Below, piece after piece: positions 30,700 to 41,286 of a DNA stretch of 64,000 bases; the first letter of the stretch is position 1; every line of letters starts with the position of its first letter. The position numbers were made by a program, and so were the translations under genes. The stretch comes from Pollenia angustigena (Eukaryota; Arthropoda; Insecta; Diptera; Polleniidae). The notes beneath the pieces were generated by a model, which searched no databases, was not told where the DNA came from, and saw nothing but the letters and a program-made list of their open reading frames with translations. The DNA is taken from contig OV884057.1 in assembly GCA_930367215.1 (NCBI GenBank), forward strand, positions 104,743,284-104,807,283. Reading direction: 5' to 3'.

Positions 30700-31270
30700 T
30701 ACAGAAACGGGCTACTGGATACTACTCTCTATTGCTTTTGCCAAATCCAAAGTCTTCGCCATTATTCCACAAAAAAGGTCCGAGCACCGATTCTTGTGGC
30801 TCTTCCCCTGTGTCGTGGACTTTTATCCCTTCATCGGTTTCATGTATTGGGAGCCTTCCACGAAAGTAATCCTTGATTATGGCTACAAGATAACAGCACC
30901 AGAGGGCTCACGATATTTTCCCAACTTGCGGTATTAGATGCATTTTTTATATCAAGACTTACGAGCACATTATATTCTTTGAAACCATTCTTCCACCTTT
31001 TGCCCTAATTGTTTCCCTCCCTATCAATGTTTACCACTGTTTTAATTGCTTTTATTGTTGACATTAGTTTTCTGAAGCCATATTGTGTTTTTGACAAACC
31101 TTCCTATCGTTCAATACATTTTCCCAGCCTGTCACATATTATCCTTTCCAGCAGCTTACCGCTGTTGTCTATCATACACACTGGTCTATACGGTGATGGG
31201 TCGTCTAGGGGTTTCCTTTCTTTGGAAAAGAACACAAGTTGTTGCCTTATCCATATTGATCAATTTACAG
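30700..31270 (-). pseudogene. R1-like LINE, RT core N-terminal part
   Basis: Minus-strand reading fragments: VYRPVCMIDNSGKLLERIIC, then RLGKCIER, LSKTQYGFRK and VVNIDREG, VLVSLDIKNAS and SVLGPFLWN. These are the R1-clade RT motifs (SYRPLCLLDT.GKLLERII, NQYGFRKGRST, LD.RNAF, PQGSVLGP) with frame breaks. It lies upstream of the thumb segment at 29640-30056 in the same orientation, so both probably come from one element. Confidence 0.7.
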
Positions 31271-31743
31271 CTTATTGAATATGTATACAAATCTGATGAA
31301 AAGGTGCTTAAATAAAACTTACTTATTAAAAACTAACCTTTAAATTATAAATTTATATTTTAAATTCGTTACTTAATATTAAACAAGTTCACAAAAAACA
31401 GTACTAAACAAAACAAAACAAAACAGAATTTGTACATGAGAACGTAAGAATTTTTCTTGTGAATCATAATGTTATTTTTAATTTAACGATAACGTTAATC
31501 TTAACATATAAATAATAAATCGTTGTTTGCTATTAATATTTTTATTTTTTTTGTAGGATTGAAATTAAGATTAACATATTAAAAAAAAATATTTTTGTTC
31601 ATTAAACGGTACAACAAAAAATAAATTCGGATTATTTCCTGATAGATTTATCTTTACAAAATAATCGTCATGAGTTAGAAATACACATTTACTTAGAACA
31701 AAAATAACTCACATTTATAAGATAATAAAACATTCATACTTAT
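31271..31743. other. unassigned; 3' flank of selD
   Basis: AT-rich, no coding similarity. It is downstream of the selD stop codon on the minus strand; no canonical AATAAA signal was found close to the stop. Confidence 0.3.
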
Positions 31744-32135
31744 TTAATTAAGAGGTAAATCAACTTCGAAGACGTACGCATCATTACTGAGGATTGCTTC
31801 GCGCTTATCAGATTTCTTCACGTAACCGACGACCCAAGCTAACTGTTTATTGTTGGACATACTTTTAAACTCTTCACAAAATTGATAGGAATAGTCTGAC
31901 GGCATAGATATTAGAAGCCCACCTGATGTCTCTACAGATTTTCCTGCACGTAGCATTACATCTTGATTCAGCATCCCTCCAAAGGATAAAATATTTTTAA
32001 AGACTGGTAATTTGTCTATTGTAAATTGAAGGCAGTCCCTTTGAAACTCCGCTAAATTTTCTGCGTGGCCTAATAAGCCAAATCCAGTGACATCTGTTGC
32101 TGCATTTGCTTTGAATTTCTTCATTAACTGAGCCG
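31744..32135 (-). CDS. selD: selenophosphate synthetase, last coding exon
   Basis: Minus-strand exon beginning at 32135, preceded by a good acceptor (TTTCTTTTTAG). It encodes AAQLMKKFKANAATDVTGFG, then LLGHAENLAEF, KLPVFKNI, GKSVETSGGLLISMP and a VVGYV..-type C-terminus, stopping at TAA 31744-31746. These are the conserved DVTGFGLLGHA and ETSGGLL motifs of selenide, water dikinase, which makes selenophosphate from selenide and ATP. Translation across the junction with the exon at 32335-32528 gives an uninterrupted, family-like sequence. The Sec/Cys/Arg active-site exon is not in view, so SPS1 versus SPS2 type cannot be decided. Confidence 0.88.
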
Positions 32136-32334
32136 CTAAAAAGAAATATTAATACATATTATATTTTTTGTTATTACAAGGATAAATACAGCAACAACAA
32201 CTTTAGTTATGATTTCTGAATATGCGCCTGTGTAATTACGTGATTAATTTTTTTATAGTTTAAGTTTATAGTATACCGAGGTAATAAAAGAATAAATAAA
32301 ATTTGTTTCCATATCTTTGAACATTTTACCTTAC
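32136..32334 (-). other. selD intron (199 bp)
   Basis: GT donor (G|GTAAGG on the minus strand at 32334) and AG acceptor at 32136-32137. Splicing joins KN and AAQLM in frame. Confidence 0.85.
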
Positions 32335-32528
32335 CATTTTTATTTAAATATGCCATTGTGTTAACAGCTACCTGATATGTGTTTTTTATATCCTCATCAG
32401 AAAACTTTTGGACAAGTTTTAAATATTTATCATTTCGGTCTTTTAACCACAAATAAGCATTGGTTGCCAATTGCGTCCCCAACGGCTTTGTTAAGACAAG
32501 ATGATCTCCGTCTTTGGCATTATAAGGC
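32335..32528 (-). CDS. selD: selenophosphate synthetase, penultimate visible exon
   Basis: The minus-strand exon starts after TTTTTTAG at 32528 with PYNAKDGDHLVLTKPLGTQL and continues to DEDIKNTYQVAVNTMAYLNK, ending in a split codon at 32335. The DxLVLTKPLGTQ motif is a hallmark of the family (AIRS-like fold, ATP/Mg binding region). Upstream exons encoding the glycine-rich N-terminus and active site were not found in the window; they may lie beyond long transposon-filled introns or be absent. If absent, this would be a gene fragment. Confidence 0.85.
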
Positions 32529-33330
32529 CTAAAAAATAAATAACAAGGGTTAGTTTTTAAGGATTGAATTTGACTTCAGTTTCTGAAAGAACTAAACTAC
32601 CAAAAAAACCGTGTGGACTTTTCTGGATTAGCTCGGTTTTTTTAGCCAAAACAAGCGGAAAATTTGGGTATTTTATGATTTTAAAAGTTTTGCACTGTGT
32701 TATAACAACAGATTTTTTTCCCAGGAATAGATCAAGTAAAGAAACTAAGAAATCCAAATTTCACAAGTAAAATTTTAAATATGTTCTGTACCAGCTGTTT
32801 AAAACTGGCGTCAAAAAAGAATGTTCTTTATTTTAACTCTTTTAAAAATATGTTGATAACAGACGTGTTTTCTTAAATCCGCATACGATTTTTTTTTTTT
32901 TTTTGGTTTTCCTTAAAACTAAAAATTTTTTGGCGAACTATTTATACATATGTAGTTATAATGCCAGGGTATCACACGAATGTTTGGAGCCTCAACCGCA
33001 AAGTCCTCGTTCGACCTAAACCTTGGTATAGGAAGGCGAGAGCTTCCAGAATCCGCTCCAGAGTATTTTGGTATCCACCAGTAAACTTCTGAGTTATTTC
33101 CTTGGTACTCCATCAGTAAAACGTCTGAGTTATATATGGTTCTCCACCAGTCACATTATTTATTTAAGGTTAAAAACGATTGCATATAGTTAATGCATAA
33201 ACCGCAAAAACTGTAACTCGGTACAGTTATACGACGCCGAAACACTAACCAATGCGGGGTGACAACGCAAAACGCAACAAAAGCAGGCAAACAAAAACGA
33301 CCTCTTTGTCCTTAAAAATAATGACAAAAA
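32529..33330. other. unassigned; probable upstream intron of selD
   Basis: No exon-like sequence recognised. 33060-33145 contains three imperfect copies of a GG(T)A(T/C)TCCACCAGTAAA.C.TCTGAGTTAT unit of about 35-40 bp. An open minus-strand stretch (32919-33113) shows no known domain. Confidence 0.3.
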
Positions 33331-33595
33331 GCGCGAGCAAGGTATATTTATAGCAGGTAGTCTCGGAAAGCCAGCTGGTTATTTTTTATTTGCTTGTTTG
33401 CGATACAAACTGTCAAATGTTGTGTAGTAAACAAGTAAACAAAGTTTTTTGTTTTTATCTTTTGTCTCTTTTCAACCGATTTGCTATTTGACAGTTCGTA
33501 TCACAAAACAACAATAAAAAGCCCTGTTGTTTGTTTTATTGTACAATTGTTGTTATCTCGCGGCTACCTGCTATAAATATACCTTGAGCGCGAGC
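33331..33595. mobile_element. 265-bp foldback element
   Basis: 33331-33360 (GCGCGAGCAAGGTATATTTA...) is the inverted copy of 33564-33595, and an inner pair TTGCGATACAAACTGTCAAA / TTTGACAGTTCGTATCAC (33398 and 33486) is also complementary. No coding capacity. Flanks give no clear target duplication. Confidence 0.65.
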
Positions 33596-33606
33596 TGCTT
33601 CTCCAC

Positions 33607-34343
33607 CAGTGATGCCAGGAACAATTTCAAAAAATCCCTACGTGTGTCCAAAAAAATCCCTTTTTTCCCTACAACCAAAGAAAAATTTCCCTACACTTTT
33701 CCCTACGTTAAAAATTGTTGTTTTTAGCGACAAGCAAACAAATACATATTCATTTTGTTAACATTTTGTACATATTTATTATAATTTATAATTTATTAAA
33801 AAAAAAACAATTAATTTCAAAAATAACACTGTGTGACAAATTTAATTTTTTTCTTTTTGAAAGGAACGCCTCTATAAATCCTTTAATCTAGAACAAAACA
33901 GAGTCAAACTTCGTATTTGATTTATCATTTCCTCATCTTTTGTTCATTTTAAAGAGCTTAATAGTTTTCAAGAATACTTATTTTTAATAATTTTTTGTTG
34001 ATCGTTTGTTATATAAGGTAACTAATGAACAAATTTGCGCATTTGTTATATCGGATTTTCGTTAAAGTGAGTATTTGTTATATCGAGCTTTGCCTGTATA
34101 TGGTTTCTTTTAAAAAATATTACATTTGTACTAAAATGCTATTGTATATGAAAAATTTTCATTTTTAAATGAAAATTAGATGAATATTTACGTCTTTTTA
34201 GATAATATATTGAAAATGAGATATAATTTTGAAAATTCCCTACATTTGTCTCAAAATAAAAAATTTGTCCTTTTTCCCTACGCATGAAATTTTTCGAAAA
34301 AATCCCTACAAAAAGGGAAAATTCCCTACATTTGGCATCACTG
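33607..34343. mobile_element. hAT-like MITE with 8-bp target duplication
   Basis: Ends CAGTGATGCCAGG and TTTGGCATCACTG form a terminal inverted repeat beginning CAGTG, typical of hAT. Flanks are TTCTCCAC (33599-33606) and ATCTCCAC (34344-34351), a 7/8 match with T at position 2 and A at position 7 as in the hAT consensus. Subterminal copies of CCCTACA/TGTAGGG occur several times at both ends, as expected for transposase binding sites. Non-coding, 737 bp. Confidence 0.8.
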
Positions 34344-34414
34344 ATCTCCACTCAGAGCAGTTTTACGAGTGTAATTTTATGTTAAACGTGAACAATAAAA
34401 TTATTAACTTGAGG

Positions 34415-34708
34415 GTTACACGATCAAGTTTTGCCTATCAAGTTTTAATACACTCACACTTTTTTACCAAAAAACGCATAATTTTAAAAATTGATGCGAA
34501 CTTGCATTTAAAATTCTCTTGCCAGTGAGTGTTTCAATTTACGTTCAAGAAAACAGCTGATGATTGAATTTATAATTTTTTTCTTGATGGCATCTTGAAA
34601 GTAAATTGCTCAAAAATTTAATGCAGCCTACGTCACAACTATCAATTTTTGGAAATTTTGACAAACAGTATATGTTAAAGTCTATCAAGAAAAACTTGAG
34701 CGTGTAAC
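34415..34708. mobile_element. ~294-bp inverted-repeat MITE
   Basis: GTTACACGATCAAGTTTTGC at 34415 is mirrored by the segment ending AACTTGAGCGTGTAAC at 34708. The target duplication is not clear. Confidence 0.55.
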
Positions 34709-35131
34709 TGCAGTGTAAGGGAAATCACGATGGATAGTGCAAAGTGTTCAAACGTTGCAAATGGGTGCAAAATTTGCAATTTGCTCCATTTTACTTCGTT
34801 TGCACTAAAAAACCATGAGCAAAATTAGAAGTGCATATTTGCTACATTGCAAACAAATGTAAACAACAACATTTGACATATTAGGCGCCATATTGTTTTT
34901 TAAGAAACAAATAAATTGAAAATTTTCGTGGGTTTTAATATAAAATAGAGAATAAAATTTAAATAAATTAAAAAGAAAACATTTATTTTAATTTGCTTGT
35001 GTATATTTGTACACAAATGCATATTTTTTACAGGGCTGCCAGAAGTTTTTAATGTTGCCAGAATAAATTTTTAGAAAAATGGCACATTTGCACAAAAAAT
35101 AAAAGTGGTATGCTCACGATCATAAATTTTA
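34709..35131. other. unassigned stretch
   Basis: Contains scattered TTTGCA/TGCAAA repeats in both orientations (34740-34860, 35090) and no coding similarity. Confidence 0.25.
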
Positions 35132-35270
35132 TGCTATGTTCACATTTGGGTTTTTAAACGCGTTTAAGCAAAATGTTGATTAAGTTAATCAAAGCCGTTC
35201 ACACTTCATTTGAGATGATTAAGAAAAAAAAAAACAACAAACAAATTTATATTTATTTAAAGTATTAAAA

Positions 35271-35438
35271 ATGGATAAAAATACTTTTATAAAGTTATCA
35301 GAAGATTGTTTTAATCATTTTAATGATGAAATTGTGAAAATTTATGAATTATTTAAGGAACAAAATAAAAACATAAAGCAGAAATCGTGGCCGGTTATAC
35401 ACGATCATGTTGGCGATTCTACATTATACTCAGTTTGA
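35271..35438 (+). CDS. 55-residue ORF inside Harbinger-like element
   Basis: ATG at 35271 in an A-rich context (AAAAATGG), stop TGA at 35436-35438. The product begins MDKNTFIKLSEDCFNHFNDE, continues KIYELFKEQNKNIKQKS and ends HDHVGDSTLYSV. It is acidic/amphipathic with helical character. It may be the truncated N-terminus of a transposase-partner protein of the parental element. No known domain recognised. Confidence 0.4.
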   Translation: MDKNTFIKLSEDCFNHFNDEIVKIYELFKEQNKNIKQKSWPVIHDHVGDSTLYSV

Positions 35439-35479
35439 GGTATGTTCAGTCGATTCTATGTGGTTTATGAAGTGATTTA

Positions 35480-35595
35480 CGGCCATTTTCACCAAGTTTG
35501 GTTATAATTAACCATCGGTTATAGCTGTCAAAACGTATTGGTAACCGGAACTTTAATTGAAAGTTAGTTTTAACCGAACTTGGTGAAAATGGCCG
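35480..35595. mobile_element. 116-bp nested MITE with TTA duplication
   Basis: CGGCCATTTTCACCAAGTTT and its complement (AACTTGGTGAAAATGGCCG) form the ends; TTA flanks at 35477-35479 and 35596-35598. Its core also contains TTGGTTA / TAACCGAA inverted pairs. Confidence 0.75.
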
Positions 35596-35751
35596 TTAGT
35601 TGTAATCATGTCAATTTGAAGTGATTAACAAATCACTTCAATGTATGGGTAATCATCTCGATTTTGAAGTGATTAGAGCTTAATCACGTTCGAGCTGCTT
35701 AAACGCGTTTAAGAACCCAAGTGTGAACATAGTATTAGAAAAGAAAACTAT

Positions 35752-35952
35752 CAGGGGTGTGCTGGAAATCGAAAACGCAAGAATTTTACAAGTCGTTTTT
35801 TAACAAGATTTCTGCAATAAAATAATTTTATTGTAAATATTTCTCTATTAAATAGAATTTAATTAATAAAATAATAAAATTTAAATTAAAAGTGTTTTAA
35901 AAACAACTTCCAAATTCTTGCGTTTTTCATTTCGATTTCCAGCACACCCCTG
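35752..35952. mobile_element. 201-bp inverted-repeat MITE (CAGGGGTGTG ends)
   Basis: CAGGGGTGTGCTGGAAATCG at 35752 is mirrored by CGATTTCCAGCACACCCCTG ending at 35952, followed inward by AAACGCAAGAATTT/AAATTCTTGCGTTT. Ends are hAT-like, but the 8-bp flanks do not match. Confidence 0.7.
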
Positions 35953-36530
35953 TTTGTCTTTTTGGAATCAGCAAGTTCTTGTTCATATTTACAGATGTTA
36001 AGGGACAGTATTTAACGGTGTCCATAACTATATTCACTTGGAAAACCAGTGAAAGATTTTTGTTTCCAATTTTGTTACAACTTCGTGTAAGAACCCAAAA
36101 TTTGCAGAAATGAACAAAGTTTGTTTGTTTCCGCAAATCACTTGCATTTCAATATATACCTGTTCAGAGAAATTCTTAATAAAAAAATTTTGAAAAAGCA
36201 AAAAAAAAAAAAATTTACTACATGTACCAAAAACAGAGAAGAGGAACTAACAGACGTTACTTTATACAAAAACTATATTTAAAAGGAAATAAGACGTTGC
36301 AAACTATGATGGTAAAAAGACGTTACAGAAAAAGTAAAATTATATGAAGTGACTATGTAATGGAGGAATTCGATGGTTAGAATACAGCTATGGAATTTTC
36401 GAGAGAAAAGAACTTAAACAAACAATAAAAAACGTTGATAAAAAGGCTTTATACCAAAATCTTAAACACATAAAAAATATATACAACAATATAAAAAGTA
36501 CGTTACAGTATCGCTAAGACAGAGTAACAT
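35953..36530. other. unassigned stretch
   Basis: AT-rich; repeated GACGTTAC/GACGTTGC motifs near 36255-36315. No coding similarity seen. Confidence 0.25.
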
Positions 36531-36850
36531 AATCAAGTAAGAAAGTATAGTCGGTCAATCCCGTCCATTTTACCCAATAACAAAGTATTTAGGCATATTT
36601 CTACATATATTTTAAATTTCATTAAAATCAGTTTAGTAGTTTCTGATATGCAGAAATTTCCCCCTACCTTACCTCGTTGGTTTTTTTTGTTTTTAAATGC
36701 AAACCTTATGTCTCCATATAAATATGGATCTATTCTACATAGTTTTAATATACCCAATTCCGGAAAGCAGCTTGTATGGAGGCTATTTGAAATAATGGAC
36801 TGATTCGGCCTTGTGGCAATTAGAACCTATGTACATTAGGGGTACAACCA
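36531..36850 (+). repeat. dispersed fly repeat, copy 1
   Basis: Begins AAGTAAGAAAGTATAGTCGG and shares the GATATGCAGAAATTTCCCCC and ATATGGATCTAT-type segments with 37775-39010. Non-coding. Confidence 0.55.
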
Positions 36851-37677
36851 AAATAAGGCCCTATCACCACGCTGTAGCCGATGTTGTGCTGAAATCTAAA
36901 AATGTTTCCTCAGGTCATTTCGGAACAAAAACGTTCCGCGTCGAAGCAGATTTCTGAAAGCCATTTAACATTTTTTTTTATTTTTTCAAAATTTTGTATT
37001 TTTCAAAATTTTTTATTTTATAATTATTTAACTATTTACATTTCTTAATGTAATTATATGATTATAATCAAAATTACAATCTGAAAACTATCTTTGTTAA
37101 GTGAAATTAACTTTAGATTAAGAGTTCGTCTTGATTTGCATTGGGGGAATATATCTTGTACGACTTTGATAGCGCGTTCCGCACAAATGTTGCTGCGTTG
37201 TGTTTTTGGAATTCTTGATTCATCTTTCACCCAATGTCTTAAAAGCATATCTGAGCATAAGTAAAGCCCGATAATGATTTGTTTCAGGCTTTGAAGTCAT
37301 TTTTATTGTAACAATGATCTGAAAACCAAATGTTGTACCAAGGGCCACATATAAAATTTTGAAAAAAACTAAGTTTCATTAGCAAAAATCGGTTGTTTGT
37401 AACTAGTTTATCTCAAAAGCTAGTTACAAACCTGTTTATGGTTTGTATGGATAAATAAGTTTCACAAACTAGTTTATTACCATAAACAACTTATAAACTG
37501 TTTATGGTGTAGGTGTAAATGCATTATTACTGATCCCAAACTTAATTGCATTGGACGCGGAACCTTTTTTAACGATATCGAAAATCTAAAGATGCAGTTC
37601 TTATTGTTTTTTTAATGCACTACATGGTATGGATAGGGCCATTTTGATATTTTCAAAAATTGTAAAAAAGTTGTAAC
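36851..37677. other. unassigned stretch
   Basis: Contains the short palindromic pair GTTTGTAACTAGTTT / AAGCTAGTTACAAAC (37392-37430) and a repeated 'AACAGTTTATAAG/CATAAAC' tract to 37510. A 64-codon minus-strand reading (37054-37248) has no recognisable domain. Confidence 0.25.
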
Positions 37678-37774
37678 CAGTGTTGCCAAAATTTGGTGAC
37701 CAAAAATGGCTAAATTTACGGAAAAAATGGCTAAAAATGGGCTAAAAATGGCTAAAAGCTTTTTTAAATAAAAC

Positions 37775-39010
37775 AAGTAAGAAAGTATAGTCGGTCAAGC
37801 CCGACCATATGATATCCTACACCACAGTATTTAAAAACACATCATACTTATGTGTCCATGTAAATATGGATTTATCTATGTTTATAAACTTCATGAAAAT
37901 CGGGTTGAAAGTTTGTGAGAGGCAGAAATTGCCCCCTGCCTCCCCTTGTGGTCCTATTTTTTAAAAACTGTATAGCTTATGTGTCCCTATAGATATGGAT
38001 CTATCTATGTTTTAAATTTCATTAAAATCGGTTTGCGAGGCAGAAATTGCCCCTATCTCCCCTCGTGGTCCGATTTTTTCTAAAAATGTATACACTTTGT
38101 GTCCATATAGATATGGTTCTATCTATGTTTTAAATTTCATTAAAATCGGTTTGATAGTTTCTGAGAGGAAGAAATTTTCCCCTATCTTCCCTCGTGGTCC
38201 ATCAGATTCAGATTCGGCCCATTTTCAATAGGCTTGGTCCTTGTGCCAATAAGAACCTATGACCCAAATTTTATCAAATTATCTCCAAAATTGCGACCTG
38301 TACTTTGCGCACAAGGTTACATGGACAGCCAGCCTGCCAGCCGGACGGACATAGTTAGTTCGACTCAGAAAGTGATTCTGAGTAGATCGGTATACTTTAA
38401 GGTGGGTCTAGGCGTTACACACATCAGCACAAATGCATACAGTACTTTTCGCTTATAGTTCACTACTCTAGTTACACAATTTTTGTGGACTATAAGCGAA
38501 TTTGGACTATAACCGATTTTTTTTATAAGCCATTTTATGGATAATAAGTGAAATCTATTATAATCCACATTTTGGACTATATAAATATTATTTCCTTCAA
38601 TAAAACCATTATTTTTAAACAAAAGAAAAGTTTATTTAAAACATTACCAAATATTGATTTAATTGAAATAAATTGTTAAAAATAAAAGGTGCGAGAAAGG
38701 TAAATTAAAACATGTTGCCTGTTGATTAAAAAATATAAAAAACAGAGTGGACTATAAGCGACTATTTTTGCATAAAGAATTATAAATGCGTACTAAGAAA
38801 ATGTGGCTTTTAAACGAAAATTGACTACAAGCGAAATGGACCTTAGAAAAAAAAAATTTGTATGAAATTCGAAAAAATGTGCAAGTGAATATGACAGTTT
38901 TGGCTTTAATCCGTTTTTGGCCTTTAAGCAGAATGGACTATAAGCGAAAAGTACTGTAATACCATCTCCACTATTGTGGTGTCGGTATAAACATTAAAAT
39001 TAAATAACAA
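37775..39010 (+). repeat. dispersed fly repeat, copy 2 (inside hAT complex)
   Basis: Starts AAGTAAGAAAGTATAGTCGG and ends near CCACTATTGTGGTGTCGGTATA. Three internal units of about 120 bp share GGCAGAAATTGCCCC, TGTGTCC.TATAGATATGG and TTTCATTAAAATCGG. A 517-bp TA-flanked MITE is nested in its end. Non-coding; class not proven. Confidence 0.6.
38440..38956. mobile_element. Tc1/pogo-type MITE with TA duplication
   Basis: Ends CAGTACTTTTCGCTTATAGT and ACTATAAGCGAAAAGTACTG, flanked by TA (38438-38439 and 38957-38958). Internal copies of 'tggactataagcga' occur at about 38488 and 38748. Ends resemble the pogo/Tigger pattern CAGTA..(T)CG.TTAT. Non-coding. Confidence 0.75.
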
Positions 39011-39259
39011 AACAGAAAGAATTAATTTAAAGTTGTTTGCGATGAAATTGTAAGTTAAGATCAATTTGTTAAATAAGAATAAACGTAAATTAATATTAAA
39101 ATAAATTACTATTAAAAAATTAAATCATCGAAAAATTTGATGCCGTTATTGTTCATCTCATAGAAATCACTCATTAATTTAAAATAATCATAAGTTTTAA
39201 ATAATTTGAAGGTAAATCATAACCACGACAACATTTACCCAACCTTTTGAGTCCAGATC

Positions 39260-39545
39260 CACACTAAAAAAAAAAATAAAAAAGTATAGTCGGTTAAACC
39301 CTACACCACATTAGAACCTTTGTACCAAATTTTATCAAATAATCTCTAAATTGCGACCTGTTCTTTGCGCACAAGGTTTACATGGACAGCAAGCCAGCCG
39401 GAAAAACATCGTTAATTCGACTCAGAAAGTGATTCTGAGTTAATCGGTATACGTAAAGGTGGGCTAAGGACTAATATTTTAAGGTGTTACAGACATCAGC
39501 ACAAACGCATAGTACCCTCTCCACTATTGTGGTGGTGGTATAAAT
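39260..39545 (+). repeat. dispersed fly repeat, copy 3 (short)
   Basis: AAAAGTATAGTCGGTTAAAC through CTCCACTATTGTGGTGGTGG, within segment P/Q of the hAT complex; the same short form occurs at 40605-40760 and inverted at 40123-40260. Confidence 0.55.
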
Positions 39546-41286
39546 ATAGTATTGTTATGGTAAAAATATTAACCTAATTGATAAAATCGAATAAACAGTT
39601 GCTTAATGTAACCTATTTCTCAAATTACTTTTAACGATGTTTACTTGGCTAAATACCCTCTCTACTTCAGCATTAGATCATGGAAGTGAGAGCAACTTTA
39701 TAGTCAATTCTGAAATTTCTAAAACAATTTTGTTACCGCCTGCATCCCTTTGTTGAAATACTTGCAACCAGAAAGAAACAGCGATGTTTGTGTTGATCCA
39801 TTTTATAAATTTAATAGTGGAATACTGTTCCTTTATTTTGAAAGATGTTTCAGCGTCGTAGTTTATAGCGATTTTAAACATTTGTAAAAGTTGTGATTTA
39901 AATTAAAGGCGTTTTAATTGTTCAAAATGTTTATTTTACTTTTATAAATTTTTATAATAAAATAAAAATTATTCTTTTAAAAGAAAAACGGCAAAAAAAT
40001 TGTATGGCTAACAAGTTGAAAAATGGCTAAAAAATTGCTAATGGCTAAACTAATTTTTTAATGGCTGAATAGGGTGAAAAATGGCTAAATCTAGCCACTA
40101 AATGGCTAAATTGGCAACACTGCTGTCCATGTAAACCTTGTGCGCAAAGTACAGGTCGCAATTTAGAGATTATTTGATAAAATTTGGTACAAAGGTTCTA
40201 ATGTGGTGTAGGGTATCATAAAGTTGGGTTTAACCGACTATTCTTTCCTACTTGTTTTTTATTGTAGATCTGGACTCAAAAGGTTGGGTAAATGTTGTCA
40301 TGATTATGATTTACCTTCAAATTATTTAAAACTTATGATTATTTGAAACTAATGAGTGAGTGATTCCTATGAGATGAACAATAACGACATCGAATTTTTC
40401 GATGATTTAATTTTTTAATGTTAATTTATTTTAATATTAATTTACGTTTATTCGTATTTAACAAATTGATCTTAACTCACAATTTCATCTTAAACAACTT
40501 TAAATTGAAAGCTTTAAGCCATGTTTTAGCCAATTTTTAGCCATTTTGTAGCCATTTTTTCCGTAAATTTAGCCATTTTTGGTCACCAAGTTTTGGCAAC
40601 ACTGATGGACAGCCAGCCAGCCGGACAAACATCGTTAATTCGACTCAGAAAGTGATTCTGAGTCAATCGGTACACGTAAAGGTGGGTTAAGGACCAATAT
40701 TTTAAGGTGTTACAGACATCAGCATAGTACCCTCTCCACTATTGTGGTGGTGGTATAAATATTTTATTGTTATGGTAAAAATATTTAACTAATTGATAAA
40801 ATCGAATTAACGGTTGCTTAATGTAACCTATTTCTCAAATTACTTTTAACGATGTTTACTTGGTTTTATATACCCTCTCTACTTCAGCATTAGACCATGG
40901 AAGTGAGAGCAACTTTATAGTCAATTCTGAAATTTCTAAAAAAATTTTGTTACCGCCTGCATCCCTTATTGAAATACTTGCAACCAGAAAGAAACAGCGA
41001 TGTTTGTTTTTATCGATTTTATAAATTTAATAGTGGAATACTGTTCCTTTATTTTGAAAGATGTTTCAGCGTCATTTTCAACATTTATAAAAGTTCAAAA
41101 TGTTTGTTTTACTTTTATAAATTTTATATACAAAATAAAAATTATTCTTTAAAAAGAAAAACGGGAAAAAATTGTATGGCTAAACAAGTTGAAAAATTTC
41201 TAAAAAAAATGTCTAATGGCTAAACTCATTTTTTAATGGCTAAACAGGGTGAAAATGGCTAAATCTAGCCACTAAATGGCTAATGG

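Larger units (their letters stand above)
35132..35734. mobile_element. PIF/Harbinger-like element with TTA duplication
   Basis: Ends TGCTATGTTCACATTTGGGT and its complement (ACCCAAGTGTGAACATAGTA), long inverted repeats including TTTAAACGCGTTTAAGCA palindromes, flanked by TTA on both sides (35129-35131 and 35735-35737). TTA/TAA duplications are characteristic of PIF/Harbinger. It encloses a 55-codon ORF and a smaller MITE. Confidence 0.7.
37678..41286. mobile_element. rearranged hAT-like element complex (possible self-insertion)
   Basis: Three hAT-like ends are present: CAGTGTTGCCAAAATTTGGT at 37678, its complement-type right end TTGGCAACACTG ending at 40122, and TTTTGGCAACACTG ending at 40604. 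Segment P (39012-39389) recurs inverted at 40123-40510; segment Q (39390-40122) recurs in the same orientation at 40613-41286. The octamer ATGGACAG occurs at 39382-39389, inverted as CTGTCCAT at 40123-40130 beside one end, and direct at 40605-40612 beside the other. Order: L-P-t-Q-R, t'-P'-L', t-Q. See findings. Confidence 0.6.

Noticed and set aside
32919..33113. Minus-strand reading upstream of selD as a further selD exon
   Set aside because: Contains none of the expected N-terminal selD motifs and lies in a short tandem repeat.
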